DNA of 34,717 nucleotides from DATKCN01 sp035513175 (GCA_035513175.1 DATKCN010000262.1:1-34717); one strand, 5' to 3'. Shown: positions 1 to 8,943, counted from the first letter of the stretch. A program made the numbers and translations. The notes: generated by a model from the letters alone, not told the origin.

Positions 1-2101
1 GCTCATCGCCCCGTTCGGCGCCCGTCGTTCCACGGAGGAACACGAACACGCGGTCGTTGCGGAAGGTTGAGGCCGATTCGGCCATGACCGGAATGACGCC
101 GACCCCGTCCTTGCCCGTGCTCTCCGCGATGAGCTGTTCGAGCCAGTCGCCGAACGGCTCCCAGCCAGGCGTGGCAATCAGTGTGAGCTTGTCCCGGCCG
201 ATCCGGTGCGCCGCGCCGAGCACGGCTCCGAGCCAGACGCCAGGGTGCTGTTCGTCGTGCACCGGCAACATCGTCGCCGCCCGCTTCAATAGCTCGTCGA
301 CATCGACGCCAGCGCTCGCCGCCGAGACGAGCCCGAAATACGACAGCGCGGAGTACCGCCCGCCTATGTCCGCAGGATTGCGAAATACCTTCCAGAAGCC
401 CCTGTCCGTCGCTTCCCTTTCGAGCGGCGTGCCCGGGTCGGTGATGGCGATGAAGTCGGTGGCGTCTCCGCCGCGTTCTTCGAGGAAGTAGCGATACAGC
501 GACATCGTCTCGACGGTCGTGCCGGACTTTGTCGAGACGATAAACAGTGTCTTCGCGCCCTGAATGTCAGCGCCGACGCGCGCGATCGTGTCCGGGTTGG
601 TGGTGTCAAGCACTCGCAGTCGAGGAAAGCCGTCCTTAGGACCGTAGATATTCGCGAACACCTCGGGGGCGAGTGACGAACCGCCCATGCCGATGAGAAG
701 CACATGCCGGTAGCCGCGTTGGCGGATGTCGGCGGCGAGCTCACGAAAGACCCCGCGTCGCGCCTGTTCGCGCATCGAGTCGACGACCGGCAACCAGCCG
801 AGGCGCTGCGAAATGGCGTCCCGCGCCTTGCTGTCGTCCGACCACAATGACGGGTCACGAGACTGAAGCCGTTCGGCCACACGATCAGCGGCGAGCAACC
901 GAAGCGTGCTTTCGACGGCGTCCGCGAGCCCACCAAGCGATGCCGCGCGCGTGCGGATCACATCAGCCAGAAAAGCGCGGCGCTTTTGATCGAGACCGGC
1001 AAGGAGTGCCTCGAACGACTTCGCGAACGAGTCGACGCCTTCACGCACCAGTGTCGCGGTGATGTCGTCGTAGGAGCAACCGATGGCCGCGAGCTGGCTG
1101 AAGACTCGCCGGGCGCCGTCGACATCGCTCTCCAGCGTGTATCCGAGTGTGCCGTGGTCGCCGAATGCGTCGATGGAGGCCGGCGCGAGAGTCTGAACCG
1201 TGTGCGGTCCGATCAGCTCATCGACGTACAGCGTATCGGGGTACTCCGGATTCTTCGTGCTCGTGCTGGCCCAGAGCGGGCGCTGTACACGCGCTCCCAT
1301 TTCCGCCAGGCGCTTGAAGCGATCCGAACCGAAGATCTCCTTGAAAGCGACATACGCGAGTCTGGCGTTGGCGACAGCCAGCTTGCCGCGGAGCGCGCGA
1401 GCATTCGCGACGCGCCGGGCATCACTGTCGCTGGCGATGATCGCGTCAAGCCGCTTGTCCGCTTCGGTGTCAACACGGCTGACGAAGAATGAAGCCACGG
1501 ACGCGATGCCGTCCAACGGCAACCCTTCGGTGGCTCGCCGCTCCAATGCCCGCAAGTATGCCTCGGTCACCTTCCTGTACGCGTCGAGCGAGAACAGCAG
1601 CGTAATGTTGATGTTCAGCCCTTCGAAGAGCATCTGCTCGATGGCCGGCAGCCCTTCCGGCGTTCCCGGGATCTTGATCATCACGTTCGGCCGGTCGACC
1701 CGCGCAAACAGACGTCGCGCGTCCCGCATCGTGAGCTCGGTGTCGTGCGCCAGCGTCGGAGAGACTTCCAGCGACACGTAGCCGTCGGCGGATGAATTGC
1801 GGGTCTGCTCGTAGATGGGGCGCAGGATGCCGGCGGCGGCCTGGATGTCGTCGACAACGAGCGCCTCGTAGATCTCGTCGGTCGTGCGGCCGGCATCGAC
1901 CAACGCTCGGATCTGATCGTCGTAATCGGCGGAGCCGGAAATGGCCTTGTCGAATATCGTCGGATTCGAGGTGATGCCGACGACGCCGTTCTCATCGATC
2001 AGGCGCTGCAAGTCTCCCGAACGAATGAGGTTGCGGCTGAGGTTATCGTTCCAGACGCTCTGGCCGTAGTCGCGAAGCTGCTGAAGCGGATTGCTAGCCA
2101 T
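1..2101 (-). CDS. tal-pgi: Bifunctional transaldolase / glucose-6-phosphate isomerase (partial, runs off left edge)
   Basis: The reading frame starts at ATG 2101 and is still open at the left edge after 700 codons, so the C-terminus is missing. A strong Shine-Dalgarno (GGGAGGA, 2109-2115) precedes the start. The first ~370 residues are a transaldolase domain: they begin MASNPLQQLRDYGQSVWNDN, contain GITSNPTIFDKAISGS and the Schiff-base lysine in VMIKIPGTPEGL. The second part is a phosphoglucose isomerase/SIS domain with GMGGSSLAPEVF, the sugar-phosphate loop STKSGTTVET and GGRYSALSYFGL. Transaldolase exchanges C3 units between sedoheptulose-7-P and glyceraldehyde-3-P; the isomerase interconverts glucose-6-P and fructose-6-P, both cytosolic. 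Such fusions are known in several phyla, typically about 950 residues, which agrees with a missing tail. It lies downstream of the FGGY kinase on the same strand, suggesting a pentose-phosphate/glycolysis block. Confidence 0.95.
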   Translation of the reverse strand, partial: MASNPLQQLRDYGQSVWNDNLSRNLIRSGDLQRLIDENGVVGITSNPTIFDKAISGSADYDDQIRALVDAGRTTDEIYEALVVDDIQAAAGILRPIYEQTRNSSADGYVSLEVSPTLAHDTELTMRDARRLFARVDRPNVMIKIPGTPEGLPAIEQMLFEGLNINITLLFSLDAYRKVTEAYLRALERRATEGLPLDGIASVASFFVSRVDTEADKRLDAIIASDSDARRVANARALRGKLAVANARLAYVAFKEIFGSDRFKRLAEMGARVQRPLWASTSTKNPEYPDTLYVDELIGPHTVQTLAPASIDAFGDHGTLGYTLESDVDGARRVFSQLAAIGCSYDDITATLVREGVDSFAKSFEALLAGLDQKRRAFLADVIRTRAASLGGLADAVESTLRLLAADRVAERLQSRDPSLWSDDSKARDAISQRLGWLPVVDSMREQARRGVFRELAADIRQRGYRHVLLIGMGGSSLAPEVFANIYGPKDGFPRLRVLDTTNPDTIARVGADIQGAKTLFIVSTKSGTTVETMSLYRYFLEERGGDATDFIAITDPGTPLEREATDRGFWKVFRNPADIGGRYSALSYFGLVSAASAGVDVDELLKRAATMLPVHDEQHPGVWLGAVLGAAHRIGRDKLTLIATPGWEPFGDWLEQLIAESTGKDGVGVIPVMAESASTFRNDRVFVFLRGTTGAERGDE

Positions 2102-2135
2102 GATCAAATCCTCCCTGCCCAACGTTTACGCGTTC

Positions 2136-2164
2136 AGTGTGAGTCATCGGCGGCGAGCGGTCAA
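2136..2164 (-). promoter_or_regulatory. Candidate sigma-70 promoter for tal-pgi
   Basis: On the minus strand TTGACC (2159-2164) is separated by 17 bases from CACACT (2136-2141), and the tal-pgi start codon lies about 35 bases further on. The -35 is 5/6 and the -10 only 3/6 to consensus. The rest of the 182-base gap between the kinase stop and tal-pgi holds nothing else I can recognise. Confidence 0.4.
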
Positions 2165-2283
2165 CGGGTCGTGAATCAGACGTGGAACGTCGTTGACCGG
2201 TCGATCGCGCTCGCTGGCCTCTCGGCAGTAACAACGACGTGGCGGCGCGCCTGTTCCCCGGGGGCTCGCGGACCGCGGTTGAG

Positions 2284-3783
2284 TCACCGCGTCTGGCGTG
2301 CCAACAGGTTGCTCCCAGCAGGACCAATTTCACGATCGTACAGTGTAGCCTGACGCGCGCGCGCCTCCCGATGCAGTTCATGGTAGTCCACACGGGGCTC
2401 GAAGCGAGCGCCGACTGGCGCCGCGGGCCACGCGCTGCCGCTCGTCGCTCCCACGTCCCGCAACCCGACAATCGCGGCGCCACGAAGTGACGATTGCGAG
2501 ACAGCAGAGGCCACGACCGGCGTTCCCAGCGCGTCCGCCATCAGCTGCAGCCATGCGGGTGAGGCGCGCAGTCCCCCTCCAGTTGCGACGACAGTGTCGC
2601 CACCGCGTGCCATGGCGTCGAACAGCGCGCCAAACCGATACGTCACCCCCTCCAGCGCCGCCTGGAAGAGGTCGAGCGGCGTCGTATGAAGCTTCATGCC
2701 TGCTACGGTGGCGGTGGCGTCGCCCACCCAGCCCAGCGATCGCTCTCCGGACCAGAAAGGCAGCACGACGAGTCCATGCTGTCCCGGAAGCCGCGTGGCC
2801 AACTCGGCCTCGCACCGGTCCTCGCTCGGAAGGCGCAGCGTGTCCTGCAACCACGCGTAAGCGTTGCCCGCGTCGCTCAGCGCCCCTCCAGTGAGAACGT
2901 GGCCGCGATCCAGGCGGTAACGCCACAGGCCGTGTGGGACGGGATCGGTGGCCGGCGCCGGCTCGCAGCGGCGCAGCGCGCCCGACGTGCCGACCATCAA
3001 TGCCAGCCTGTCCGCAACGTGACAGCCGGCTCCAACGTTGGACGCCGCCCCGTCGCCAATCGGAGCGCGCCACGGAACACCGCTGAGCCTCGGCCAGCGT
3101 CGAGCGTAGTCGCCCGTAACGGCGGGCAACAGCTCTCGTCCAGTGGCGATCTGGCCAAGTGTCTGTCCGGACACCCGCAGGACGTCCAGCAGCTCCGAAT
3201 CCCAGCTGCCTGAAGCATCGTTGAACATGCCGCTTCCCGACGCCATCGAAACCGATGTTGCCATCGTGCCTAACCACGCCATCGTGCAGTATTGAGCGAA
3301 CGACACCAGCGCCGCGAGTCGCTCGAATAACGATGGCTCATGTCGACGCAGCCAGAGTATCTTAGCCGGCAGGTACGACGGGTGTAGCAGGCAGCCGGTG
3401 CGCCGGTGAACCGACTCCGCGTCGAGCATGTCACGCAACGCGGCTGCCTCCGGCTCCGATCTGGTGTCCGCCCAGGTCAGCACCGGGGTAAGCGGGGCGC
3501 CCTTCCCGTCAACCGCGACGCAGGAATGCCAGAACGTCGTCATCGCCACGACGGCGATGTCAGCGCGTATGGCGGGCGCGGCGGCGAGCACGCTATCGAT
3601 CGCAGCTTCCAGCGCCTGGCGCACATGCGCGGCGTCCAGTTGAGCAACCCCGCCGGGATAGAGGGCGATGTCAATTTCGATCTGGCAGAGCGTGCCCGGC
3701 AACAGCTCGGCGTGCTCGTCATACAGGGCCGCGCGAACTGACGACGAGCCCGCGTCGATGGCAAGCGCCACCGGATCACTCAT
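2284..3783 (-). CDS. FGGY-family carbohydrate kinase, gluconokinase-like
   Basis: A 499-residue kinase of the FGGY family, the usual length. The start is ATG 3783, which overlaps the TGA of the upstream Fur gene (ATGA); the frame extends 11 codons further upstream but those would lie inside fur. The N-terminal domain opens with the phosphate-binding loop AIDAGSSSVRAALYD and includes SYLPAKILWLRRHEP. The C-terminal domain holds GDGAASNVGAGC, LMVGTSGALRRC, GGALSDAGNAYAWL and the adenosine-site GGGLRASPAWLQLMADALG. The GDGA and MVGTSGA segments resemble FGGY gluconate kinases, so ATP-dependent phosphorylation of gluconate or a related sugar acid is the best guess; xylulose or another pentose cannot be excluded. 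With tal-pgi downstream, its product would feed the pentose phosphate pathway. Confidence 0.85.
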   Translation of the reverse strand: MSDPVALAIDAGSSSVRAALYDEHAELLPGTLCQIEIDIALYPGGVAQLDAAHVRQALEAAIDSVLAAAPAIRADIAVVAMTTFWHSCVAVDGKGAPLTPVLTWADTRSEPEAAALRDMLDAESVHRRTGCLLHPSYLPAKILWLRRHEPSLFERLAALVSFAQYCTMAWLGTMATSVSMASGSGMFNDASGSWDSELLDVLRVSGQTLGQIATGRELLPAVTGDYARRWPRLSGVPWRAPIGDGAASNVGAGCHVADRLALMVGTSGALRRCEPAPATDPVPHGLWRYRLDRGHVLTGGALSDAGNAYAWLQDTLRLPSEDRCEAELATRLPGQHGLVVLPFWSGERSLGWVGDATATVAGMKLHTTPLDLFQAALEGVTYRFGALFDAMARGGDTVVATGGGLRASPAWLQLMADALGTPVVASAVSQSSLRGAAIVGLRDVGATSGSAWPAAPVGARFEPRVDYHELHREARARQATLYDREIGPAGSNLLARQTR

Positions 3784-4298
3784 CGTTCCTGATCCCGCTC
3801 GGTCGCTGAGGAACACTCCCGGCAGGTCCCGAAAATCGCGATGTGGTCGATGCGCGCGACGAATCCGTGCTCGGCGCGCAGCTCGCCGCGGATCCCCTCG
3901 AAGAGCCGGTCGTCGAGGTTCATGACTCCTCCACAGGCCAGGCAGATCGCGTGATGATGCAGGTCGCCGGACAGCAGCGCGAAGTGCCGCCGGCCGTCTC
4001 CCAGATCCGTCTCGGACACGATTCCCGCGTCGCGAAGCATTTCGAGGGTGCGATAAACGGTTGACACATTCAGGTAGGGATATCGCTTGCGCGCGACCGT
4101 GTAGATTTCGTCGGCGGTGACGTGTCCGGCGCGCTGCACGAGCAGCTCAACAATCGCCATCCGCTGCGGCGTCATTCGCTGTCCGACACGCTGAAGGCGC
4201 TCGAACACCTGGACCAGGGTGTCCGCCGGCTCGGGCATTACGCGGTGCTCATGACTCTGGCCGTGGCCGCTGTCTCGCGGATCGTTGTGTTGCGACAT
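3780..4298 (-). CDS. Fur/PerR/Zur-family metal-dependent transcriptional regulator
   Basis: 172 residues. The winged-helix part has RMTPQRMAIVELL, HVTADEIY and the recognition-helix region YLNVSTVYRTLEMLRDAG. The dimerisation part carries two CxxC pairs (C119/C122 in ICLACGGV and C159/C162 in GTCREC), the structural zinc site of the family, plus a HHH cluster at residues 114-116 that would belong to the regulatory metal site. The N-terminal 20 residues are polar and His-rich and could bind metal. I cannot decide between Fur, PerR and Zur from the sequence. The gene overlaps the downstream sugar kinase by four bases, so the two are probably translationally coupled, an unusual partner for a Fur protein. 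The ATG at 4298 has only a poor Shine-Dalgarno; an internal ATG at 4238 is no better. Confidence 0.93.
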   Translation of the reverse strand: MSQHNDPRDSGHGQSHEHRVMPEPADTLVQVFERLQRVGQRMTPQRMAIVELLVQRAGHVTADEIYTVARKRYPYLNVSTVYRTLEMLRDAGIVSETDLGDGRRHFALLSGDLHHHAICLACGGVMNLDDRLFEGIRGELRAEHGFVARIDHIAIFGTCRECSSATERDQER

Positions 4299-4339
4299 GT
4301 CGCTATTTTACGCGCCGTGGCTACCATGCCCCACGACGC

Positions 4340-5170
4340 GTGATCCAGTTGCCGCTTGCCGGGAGCCATGTCATACTGCCGCTGGATCATGACGGGCGAG
4401 GATCAGGCACTTCCGTCCGCGCAATCAGGCCCGGGGCGAGGGAGGCGAGAATAAGCGTTGAGAGCGCGCGGGAACGGCCACTCGTTCTCGTTGTCGAGGA
4501 TGACACGGATATTCAGCACCTGATCGTTCGTCGTCTACGCGAGTCGGACGCTGACTCCATTACCTCAACAACCGCAGGAGAGGCGTTCGCGCTGGCTGGC
4601 GCGCGGTTTCCAGACCTCGTGATGGTCGACCTCAATCTGCCGGACGGTTCAGGGATTGGTCTGGTCAAACAACTACGGTCGGCGATGAGCGTGCCGATCA
4701 TAGTGGTGACCGCCGACACGAATGAGCGATCGCTGATCGAGTGTCTCGACGCCGGCGCGGACGACTACGTCACCAAGCCGTTTCGGGTCAACGAGCTGAT
4801 GGCCCGGGTAAGGTCGGCCTTGCGGCGCAGATCGCGGGCTCCCGAGCCCGATCGGATTGTCGTCGGCTCGATCACGATCGACCTGGACGAGGGCCGAGTG
4901 ACACGTTTTGGCGCCGACGTTCGCCTGACGCCAACAGAGTATCGATTACTCGTGCAACTGGCGCGCTTCCCGAACCGGGTGTTTACCCATGGAATGATCT
5001 TATCGGCAGTCTGGGGACCGGAGTACGCGTCCGAGCCGCACGTCCTGCGCGTTACGTTGAATCGCATGCGCGCCAAGCTCGGGGACCCTCAGGTGATCGA
5101 GAATCGACCGGCCATCGGCTACACGCTGACGCCGGATGTCGTCGACAGCGACACGATCGGCGAAACGTAG
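4340..5170 (+). CDS. OmpR/KdpE-type DNA-binding response regulator (orphan)
   Basis: The receiver domain (about residues 47-160) has the acidic pocket EDD (53-55), phospho-acceptor D97 in MVDLNLPDGSG, T124 in VVTAD and K146 in YVTKPF. A Trans_Reg_C winged helix follows (about 170-270), with LTPTEYRLLVQLA and HVLRVTLNRMRAKLGDP. It should activate or repress promoters upon phosphorylation by a histidine kinase, but no kinase gene is adjacent. The start is doubtful: GTG 4340 gives a 45-residue N-terminal tail without family resemblance and lacks a Shine-Dalgarno. A good Shine-Dalgarno (GGGAGG, around 4440) stands just before an in-frame ATA at 4451, but no standard start codon lies between there and the receiver domain. 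The gene is divergent from fur with a 41-base gap. Confidence 0.9.
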   Translation: MIQLPLAGSHVILPLDHDGRGSGTSVRAIRPGAREARISVESARERPLVLVVEDDTDIQHLIVRRLRESDADSITSTTAGEAFALAGARFPDLVMVDLNLPDGSGIGLVKQLRSAMSVPIIVVTADTNERSLIECLDAGADDYVTKPFRVNELMARVRSALRRRSRAPEPDRIVVGSITIDLDEGRVTRFGADVRLTPTEYRLLVQLARFPNRVFTHGMILSAVWGPEYASEPHVLRVTLNRMRAKLGDPQVIENRPAIGYTLTPDVVDSDTIGET

Positions 5171-5247
5171 CCGCGCGGGCAGGCGCGGTCCGGACGCCGT
5201 CACGCTTGTTCACAGTCGCGTCATCGAAGCCGATCGCTTCAGAGCGC

Positions 5248-7212
5248 CTACCGCGCGCGTGCGATGCCTTCGACCGCGTCAAAATTCTCCAGCGACGACA
5301 GGTCGCCGAGATTGGCCTGATTGAGGCGCCGCGCGCGAATGACGCGCCGCACGATCTTCGCGTTGCGCGTCTTCGGCAGGTCGTCGACGAAGAGGATCAG
5401 GTCCGGACGGAGGGGCCTGCCAAGCTGCTGCGCCACCAGATCGCGAATGCCGGAGCGAATATGCTCGGATTCCAGGTGGCCTGGCTTGAGCGTCACGAAC
5501 ACGACGATTGCTTCGCCTTTGATCTCGTGCGGCACGCCGATGGCCGCTGCTTCCTGGACGGCGGGATGCGCAACAGCGGCCGATTCAATCTCAGCCGGCC
5601 CGATGCGCTTCCCAGCCACATTGAGCGTGTCGTCCGAGCGACCGAGGATGTACCAGAAGCCGTCGTCGTCGATCAGCGCCCAGTCGCCGTGGACCCACAT
5701 GCCCGGCATGCGCGCCCAGTAGGTGTCGAGATAGCGCTCACGATCCCGCCAGAATCCGTTCGTCATTCCGACCCACGGACCCCGGATGACAAGCTCGCCG
5801 ACCTCCCCGCGCACGGGCTGGCCAGTTTCGTTCACGACATCGGCCGGGACACCGGGAACGGGGCCGGAGAAGGCGCATGGCTTCTGCGGGTGAATCGTCG
5901 TCGCCGCAACGATTCCGCCGCTGATCTCGGTGCCTCCCGAGTAGTTGACGATGGGACAGCGTGACTTGCCGACGTGCTCGAACGCCCAGCGCCAGGGTCC
6001 TGGGTTCCACGGCTCGCCGGTTGAGCCGAGCGCCCGCAGCGTCGCCAACTCATGCCGGTCGACCCACTCGTCTCCGTGCCCCATCAGCGACCTGACGAGA
6101 GTGGGCGAAACTCCAAGCACCGTCGCGCCGTGACGCTCGACAACCTGCCAGAGTCGATCCGGCTCCGGGTAGTCCGGCGTTCCCTCGTACACTACGATCG
6201 ACGCTCCGGCAATCAATCCTCCGGCGATCATCCACGGACCCATCATCCAGCCCAGATCGGTGATCCAGAAGAGACGGTCGTCGGACTGCAAGTCGAAGCA
6301 GAACGCGAGGTCCTGCGCTGCCTTGATCGGGAAGCCGGCATGCACGTGCACCGTGCCTTTCGGCGTGCCGGTGGTGCCCGACGTATAGATCAGCATGTAC
6401 GGGTCGTCGGCAGCAGTGTCCTCCGGCTCGCAGTGCGGGCTGGCGTCTCGCTCCAGGTCGTGCCACCAGAGGTCGCGTCCGTCAACCCAGCCGGGATCGA
6501 CGCCGCAGCGACGCACGACGATGACGTGCTCGACTGACAGGGCATTCGCGACCGCGGCATTCGCCGTGTCTTTCATTGGCACGACGCCCCCGCGTCGATG
6601 GAAGCCGTCAGCGGTAATCAGCACCTTCGCCTCAGCGTCGATGAGGCGCTTCGACGCGGCGTCGGCGCCGTACCCGCTGAAAATGGGAATGAAGACCGCG
6701 CCTATGCGGCTGCATGCCAGCGTCGCGACCGCCGTCTCGGGGAGCATCGGGAGGTAAATCCCGACGCGGTCGCCCTTCCGGATGCCCAGCCCGCGCAACG
6801 CGTTGGCGATGCGATTCGTCGATTCGGCAAGCTCGCGATAGGTCATCGATGTCGACGAGCCATCGTCGCCCTCCCAGATCAGGGCCGTTTGATCGGCGCG
6901 TCGATCCAGGAAACGGTCGAGGGCGCTCGCCACGTAGTTCATGCGGCCGCCGACAAACCAGTCCGGCCACTCCGGTCCGTTCGACAGGTCGAGGACGCTG
7001 TCGTACGGCCGCGTCCAGACGATGCCGAGGTGGTCGCTGACCGCGCCCCAGAACCAGCCCGGATCTTCCGCCGCGCGTGAGCCGATGGCGTCCCAGCCGT
7101 CTAAACCATGCTCGCGGGCGAACGCAAGCGCCCGGCTGCGAGAGATACGCTCGGGACCTGGCGTCCAGACGACCGGTTGGTCAGCGATAACGGCTGTCGG
7201 CGCGCTGCTCAT
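5248..7212 (-). CDS. AMP-forming acetyl/acyl-CoA synthetase
   Basis: 654 residues from ATG 7212, chosen because GGAGGAGG stands about 8 bases upstream; the frame continues 30 codons upstream without family similarity. An N-terminal ACAS_N-like part (GWFWGAVSDHLGIVW) is followed by the AMP-binding domain with P-loop YTSGTTGTPKGTVHVH, SGGTEISGG and GDWALIDDDGFWYILGRSDD, then the C-terminal lid with LNVAGKRIGPAEIES and the catalytic-lysine region PKTRNAKIVRR. The enzyme activates a carboxylic acid to acyl-AMP and then acyl-CoA. The whole-length resemblance is to acetyl-CoA synthetases, but the ITDLGWMMGPWMI segment differs from classical Acs (where a tryptophan limits the acyl pocket), so propionate or another short acid is possible. 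It converges with the response regulator across a 77-base gap in which I see no clear terminator. Confidence 0.9.
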   Translation of the reverse strand: MSSAPTAVIADQPVVWTPGPERISRSRALAFAREHGLDGWDAIGSRAAEDPGWFWGAVSDHLGIVWTRPYDSVLDLSNGPEWPDWFVGGRMNYVASALDRFLDRRADQTALIWEGDDGSSTSMTYRELAESTNRIANALRGLGIRKGDRVGIYLPMLPETAVATLACSRIGAVFIPIFSGYGADAASKRLIDAEAKVLITADGFHRRGGVVPMKDTANAAVANALSVEHVIVVRRCGVDPGWVDGRDLWWHDLERDASPHCEPEDTAADDPYMLIYTSGTTGTPKGTVHVHAGFPIKAAQDLAFCFDLQSDDRLFWITDLGWMMGPWMIAGGLIAGASIVVYEGTPDYPEPDRLWQVVERHGATVLGVSPTLVRSLMGHGDEWVDRHELATLRALGSTGEPWNPGPWRWAFEHVGKSRCPIVNYSGGTEISGGIVAATTIHPQKPCAFSGPVPGVPADVVNETGQPVRGEVGELVIRGPWVGMTNGFWRDRERYLDTYWARMPGMWVHGDWALIDDDGFWYILGRSDDTLNVAGKRIGPAEIESAAVAHPAVQEAAAIGVPHEIKGEAIVVFVTLKPGHLESEHIRSGIRDLVAQQLGRPLRPDLILFVDDLPKTRNAKIVRRVIRARRLNQANLGDLSSLENFDAVEGIARAR

Positions 7213-7244
7213 CGGTCTGCCTCCTCCTTCATCGTGTCGAGGGT

Positions 7245-7274
7245 ATTGTCGTCCCGGCGGCGTGCAGCGGTCAA
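7245..7274 (-). promoter_or_regulatory. Candidate promoter for the acyl-CoA synthetase
   Basis: Minus-strand TTGACC (7269-7274), 18-base spacer, GACAAT (7245-7250), about 33 bases before the ATG. The -10 is 4/6 to consensus and the spacer slightly long, so this is tentative. Confidence 0.33.
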
Positions 7275-7371
7275 CCGCGTCTGGCTCCGCGCGGCCAGTC
7301 ACGGTTACACTCTCGGAGGGAAATCGTGTTGGGGCAACGTGACAGCAGCCGTGCGCTGGTAGGGCGGGTAC

Positions 7372-8292
7372 GTGGGAACAGAAACGGGCGGCGTGGTCGA
7401 CACGTTCACGTGCTCGAATTGTGGCGCGACGACATCGTTCGATCCCGGAACCAGAACAGTGCGCTGCCCGTTCTGTGGTTCCGAGGTAGCCGTCCGCGCC
7501 ACGGGCGCCGCCGTGCCTACTATCGACGCGCCGCGGATCGTGCTGCCGTTCAAGATCACCAAGGACCAGTCCTCAGAGAGCATTCGAGAGTGGCTCGGCA
7601 ACTCGTTCTTCGCGCCGGGAGACGTCAAGAGCCGCGCCGCTCTCGACCGGGGACAGGGAACCTACGTCCCATTCTGGCGCTTCGACGCTGACGCCGAGTC
7701 CAACTGGGAGGGCGAGGTCTCCCAGACACGCACGCGGCAGGCGCAACGGACCGTCACGGGCTCGGATGGAAAGCCGGAACAGCGCATGGTCAGCGAGCAG
7801 TACAAGACGTGGCATCCCCGTAGCGGCACGCATTCCGGGCAGCACCGCACGTACATCTGCGCGTCGACGGGCCTGACTCAGACAGAGGCGGACAGCCTCA
7901 TGCCATTTCCAGAGACCGGCATGCTCACCTACTCGGACGACCTGCTGGTGGGCTTCTCGGCCGAGGAGCCGGGGGTCGACGAGGACGGCGCGTGGCAGAC
8001 CGGGGAAGCGCGTATTCGTGACGCGGAACGGACAGCGTGCGCCCGCGAAGTCGAGCGGCTGACGCGGGCAGACACCACGCTCGGAAACCGGCGGTCCGCG
8101 GTCTGTTACCTGCCGGTCTGGCTCTACAATTACCACTACGATAGCCGGGACTTCCGAGTACTCGTCAACGGATACACCGGTGAGATTGCCGGCGACAGGC
8201 CGGTCAGTAAAGCAAAGGTGCTCGTGGTCGTGGGAGCGATAGCCGCGGCGCTCATGCTCGTGATTACGCTGTACATCGTGTTCGCCAGTTGA
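7372..8292 (+). CDS. Zinc-ribbon protein with C-terminal membrane anchor
   Basis: 306 residues from GTG 7372; a GTG seven codons later is an alternative start. Residues 14-35 form a zinc ribbon of TFIIB/rubredoxin-knuckle type (CSNCG, then CPFCGSEV). A soluble domain of about 230 residues follows, rich in Trp, Tyr and Arg, with TYVPFWRFDADAESNWEGE, KTWHPRSG and YLPVWLYNYHYDSRDFRVL. This Y-x-P-x-W pattern occurs twice and suggests a repeated beta structure. The last ~25 residues (VLVVVGAIAAALMLVITLYIVF) are one transmembrane helix near the C-terminus, so the ribbon domain is probably cytosolic. Proteins of this layout are often annotated only as zinc-ribbon domain proteins; I assign no function. 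It is transcribed away from the synthetase gene. Confidence 0.82.
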   Translation: MGTETGGVVDTFTCSNCGATTSFDPGTRTVRCPFCGSEVAVRATGAAVPTIDAPRIVLPFKITKDQSSESIREWLGNSFFAPGDVKSRAALDRGQGTYVPFWRFDADAESNWEGEVSQTRTRQAQRTVTGSDGKPEQRMVSEQYKTWHPRSGTHSGQHRTYICASTGLTQTEADSLMPFPETGMLTYSDDLLVGFSAEEPGVDEDGAWQTGEARIRDAERTACAREVERLTRADTTLGNRRSAVCYLPVWLYNYHYDSRDFRVLVNGYTGEIAGDRPVSKAKVLVVVGAIAAALMLVITLYIVFAS

Positions 8293-8304
8293 GCATGAAG
8301 CGTC

Positions 8305-8784
8305 TCAGGTTGGCCGGTGGTCCTTCGGATCCACGGCAGTTGTCACCGGGGTGACGCGTAGTTGGTCGTCGTCGAGCCGGAACGTCCTGAGCCCGCCGTG
8401 CGGCACGGCATAGGTCGTCAGCAGCGAGATTGCGTCAGTTTCGAGCCCTTCGGGGACGTAGATGAAGAAGTGAGGCGCGTGGCTCTCGGGATGCGTCCTG
8501 GAGTGCGACGCGTACAGGCGCCACTTGACGACCATGGTCGCGTCGATCTCGACTTCGACCTCTCCGATCTCGACCACTGAGCCGTTGTCCGAGTCGACAA
8601 TCACGATGTCGGGATAGAGCAGGCTGCCGTTAGCGCTGACGCCCCGAACCTCGCCGTCGACGTTCGTCAGCGTGCGAAAGCTCAGCGGCCAGTCGGTCTG
8701 ATCCGGAAACGGATATCGAAGCGCGGCGATCTGTCGCACAACGTCGTCGTGGACCGGCGGCGTGAGCCAGAGCGGGCGTGACAT
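8305..8784 (-). CDS. Hypothetical protein (159 aa), possible PD-(D/E)xK-like core
   Basis: An intact frame with GGAAGGAA about 8 bases before ATG 8784 and a possible -10 GATAAT at 8826-8831. The protein has no signal peptide or membrane segment. I do not recognise the family. Residues 56-81 read LYPDIVIVD followed by VVEIGEVEVE: a P-D, a short beta strand, then E-x-G-E-x-E. This resembles the PD-(D/E)xK nuclease layout, but the lysine of the canonical motif is absent. It converges with the zinc-ribbon gene across only 12 bases. Confidence 0.7.
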   Translation of the reverse strand: MSRPLWLTPPVHDDVVRQIAALRYPFPDQTDWPLSFRTLTNVDGEVRGVSANGSLLYPDIVIVDSDNGSVVEIGEVEVEIDATMVVKWRLYASHSRTHPESHAPHFFIYVPEGLETDAISLLTTYAVPHGGLRTFRLDDDQLRVTPVTTAVDPKDHRPT

Positions 8785-8907
8785 CGATGTTCCTTCCGCT
8801 GTCGTTCGTCTCGCGCACGTCGCAAATTATCGTACCCGATCGCCGCGAGCGCCGGAGGATTGCGCGATCGTCGTCTTACAATCGATCACTTCCCGCCGTC
8901 TACTCGT

Positions 8908-8936
8908 TTGACAACCAGCCACACCGCTGCTACCAT
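8908..8936 (+). promoter_or_regulatory. Strong sigma-70 promoter of the trp operon
   Basis: TTGACA (8908-8913, perfect -35), a 17-base spacer and TACCAT (8931-8936, 4/6 -10). Transcription would begin near 8943, just before the T-box stem I. Confidence 0.75.
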
Positions 8937-8943
8937 GCAGCGC

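Noticed and set aside
4741..5964. 407-codon plus-strand frame
   Set aside because: It overlaps the response regulator in another frame and the acyl-CoA synthetase antisense, and its Arg/Asp-rich translation matches nothing.
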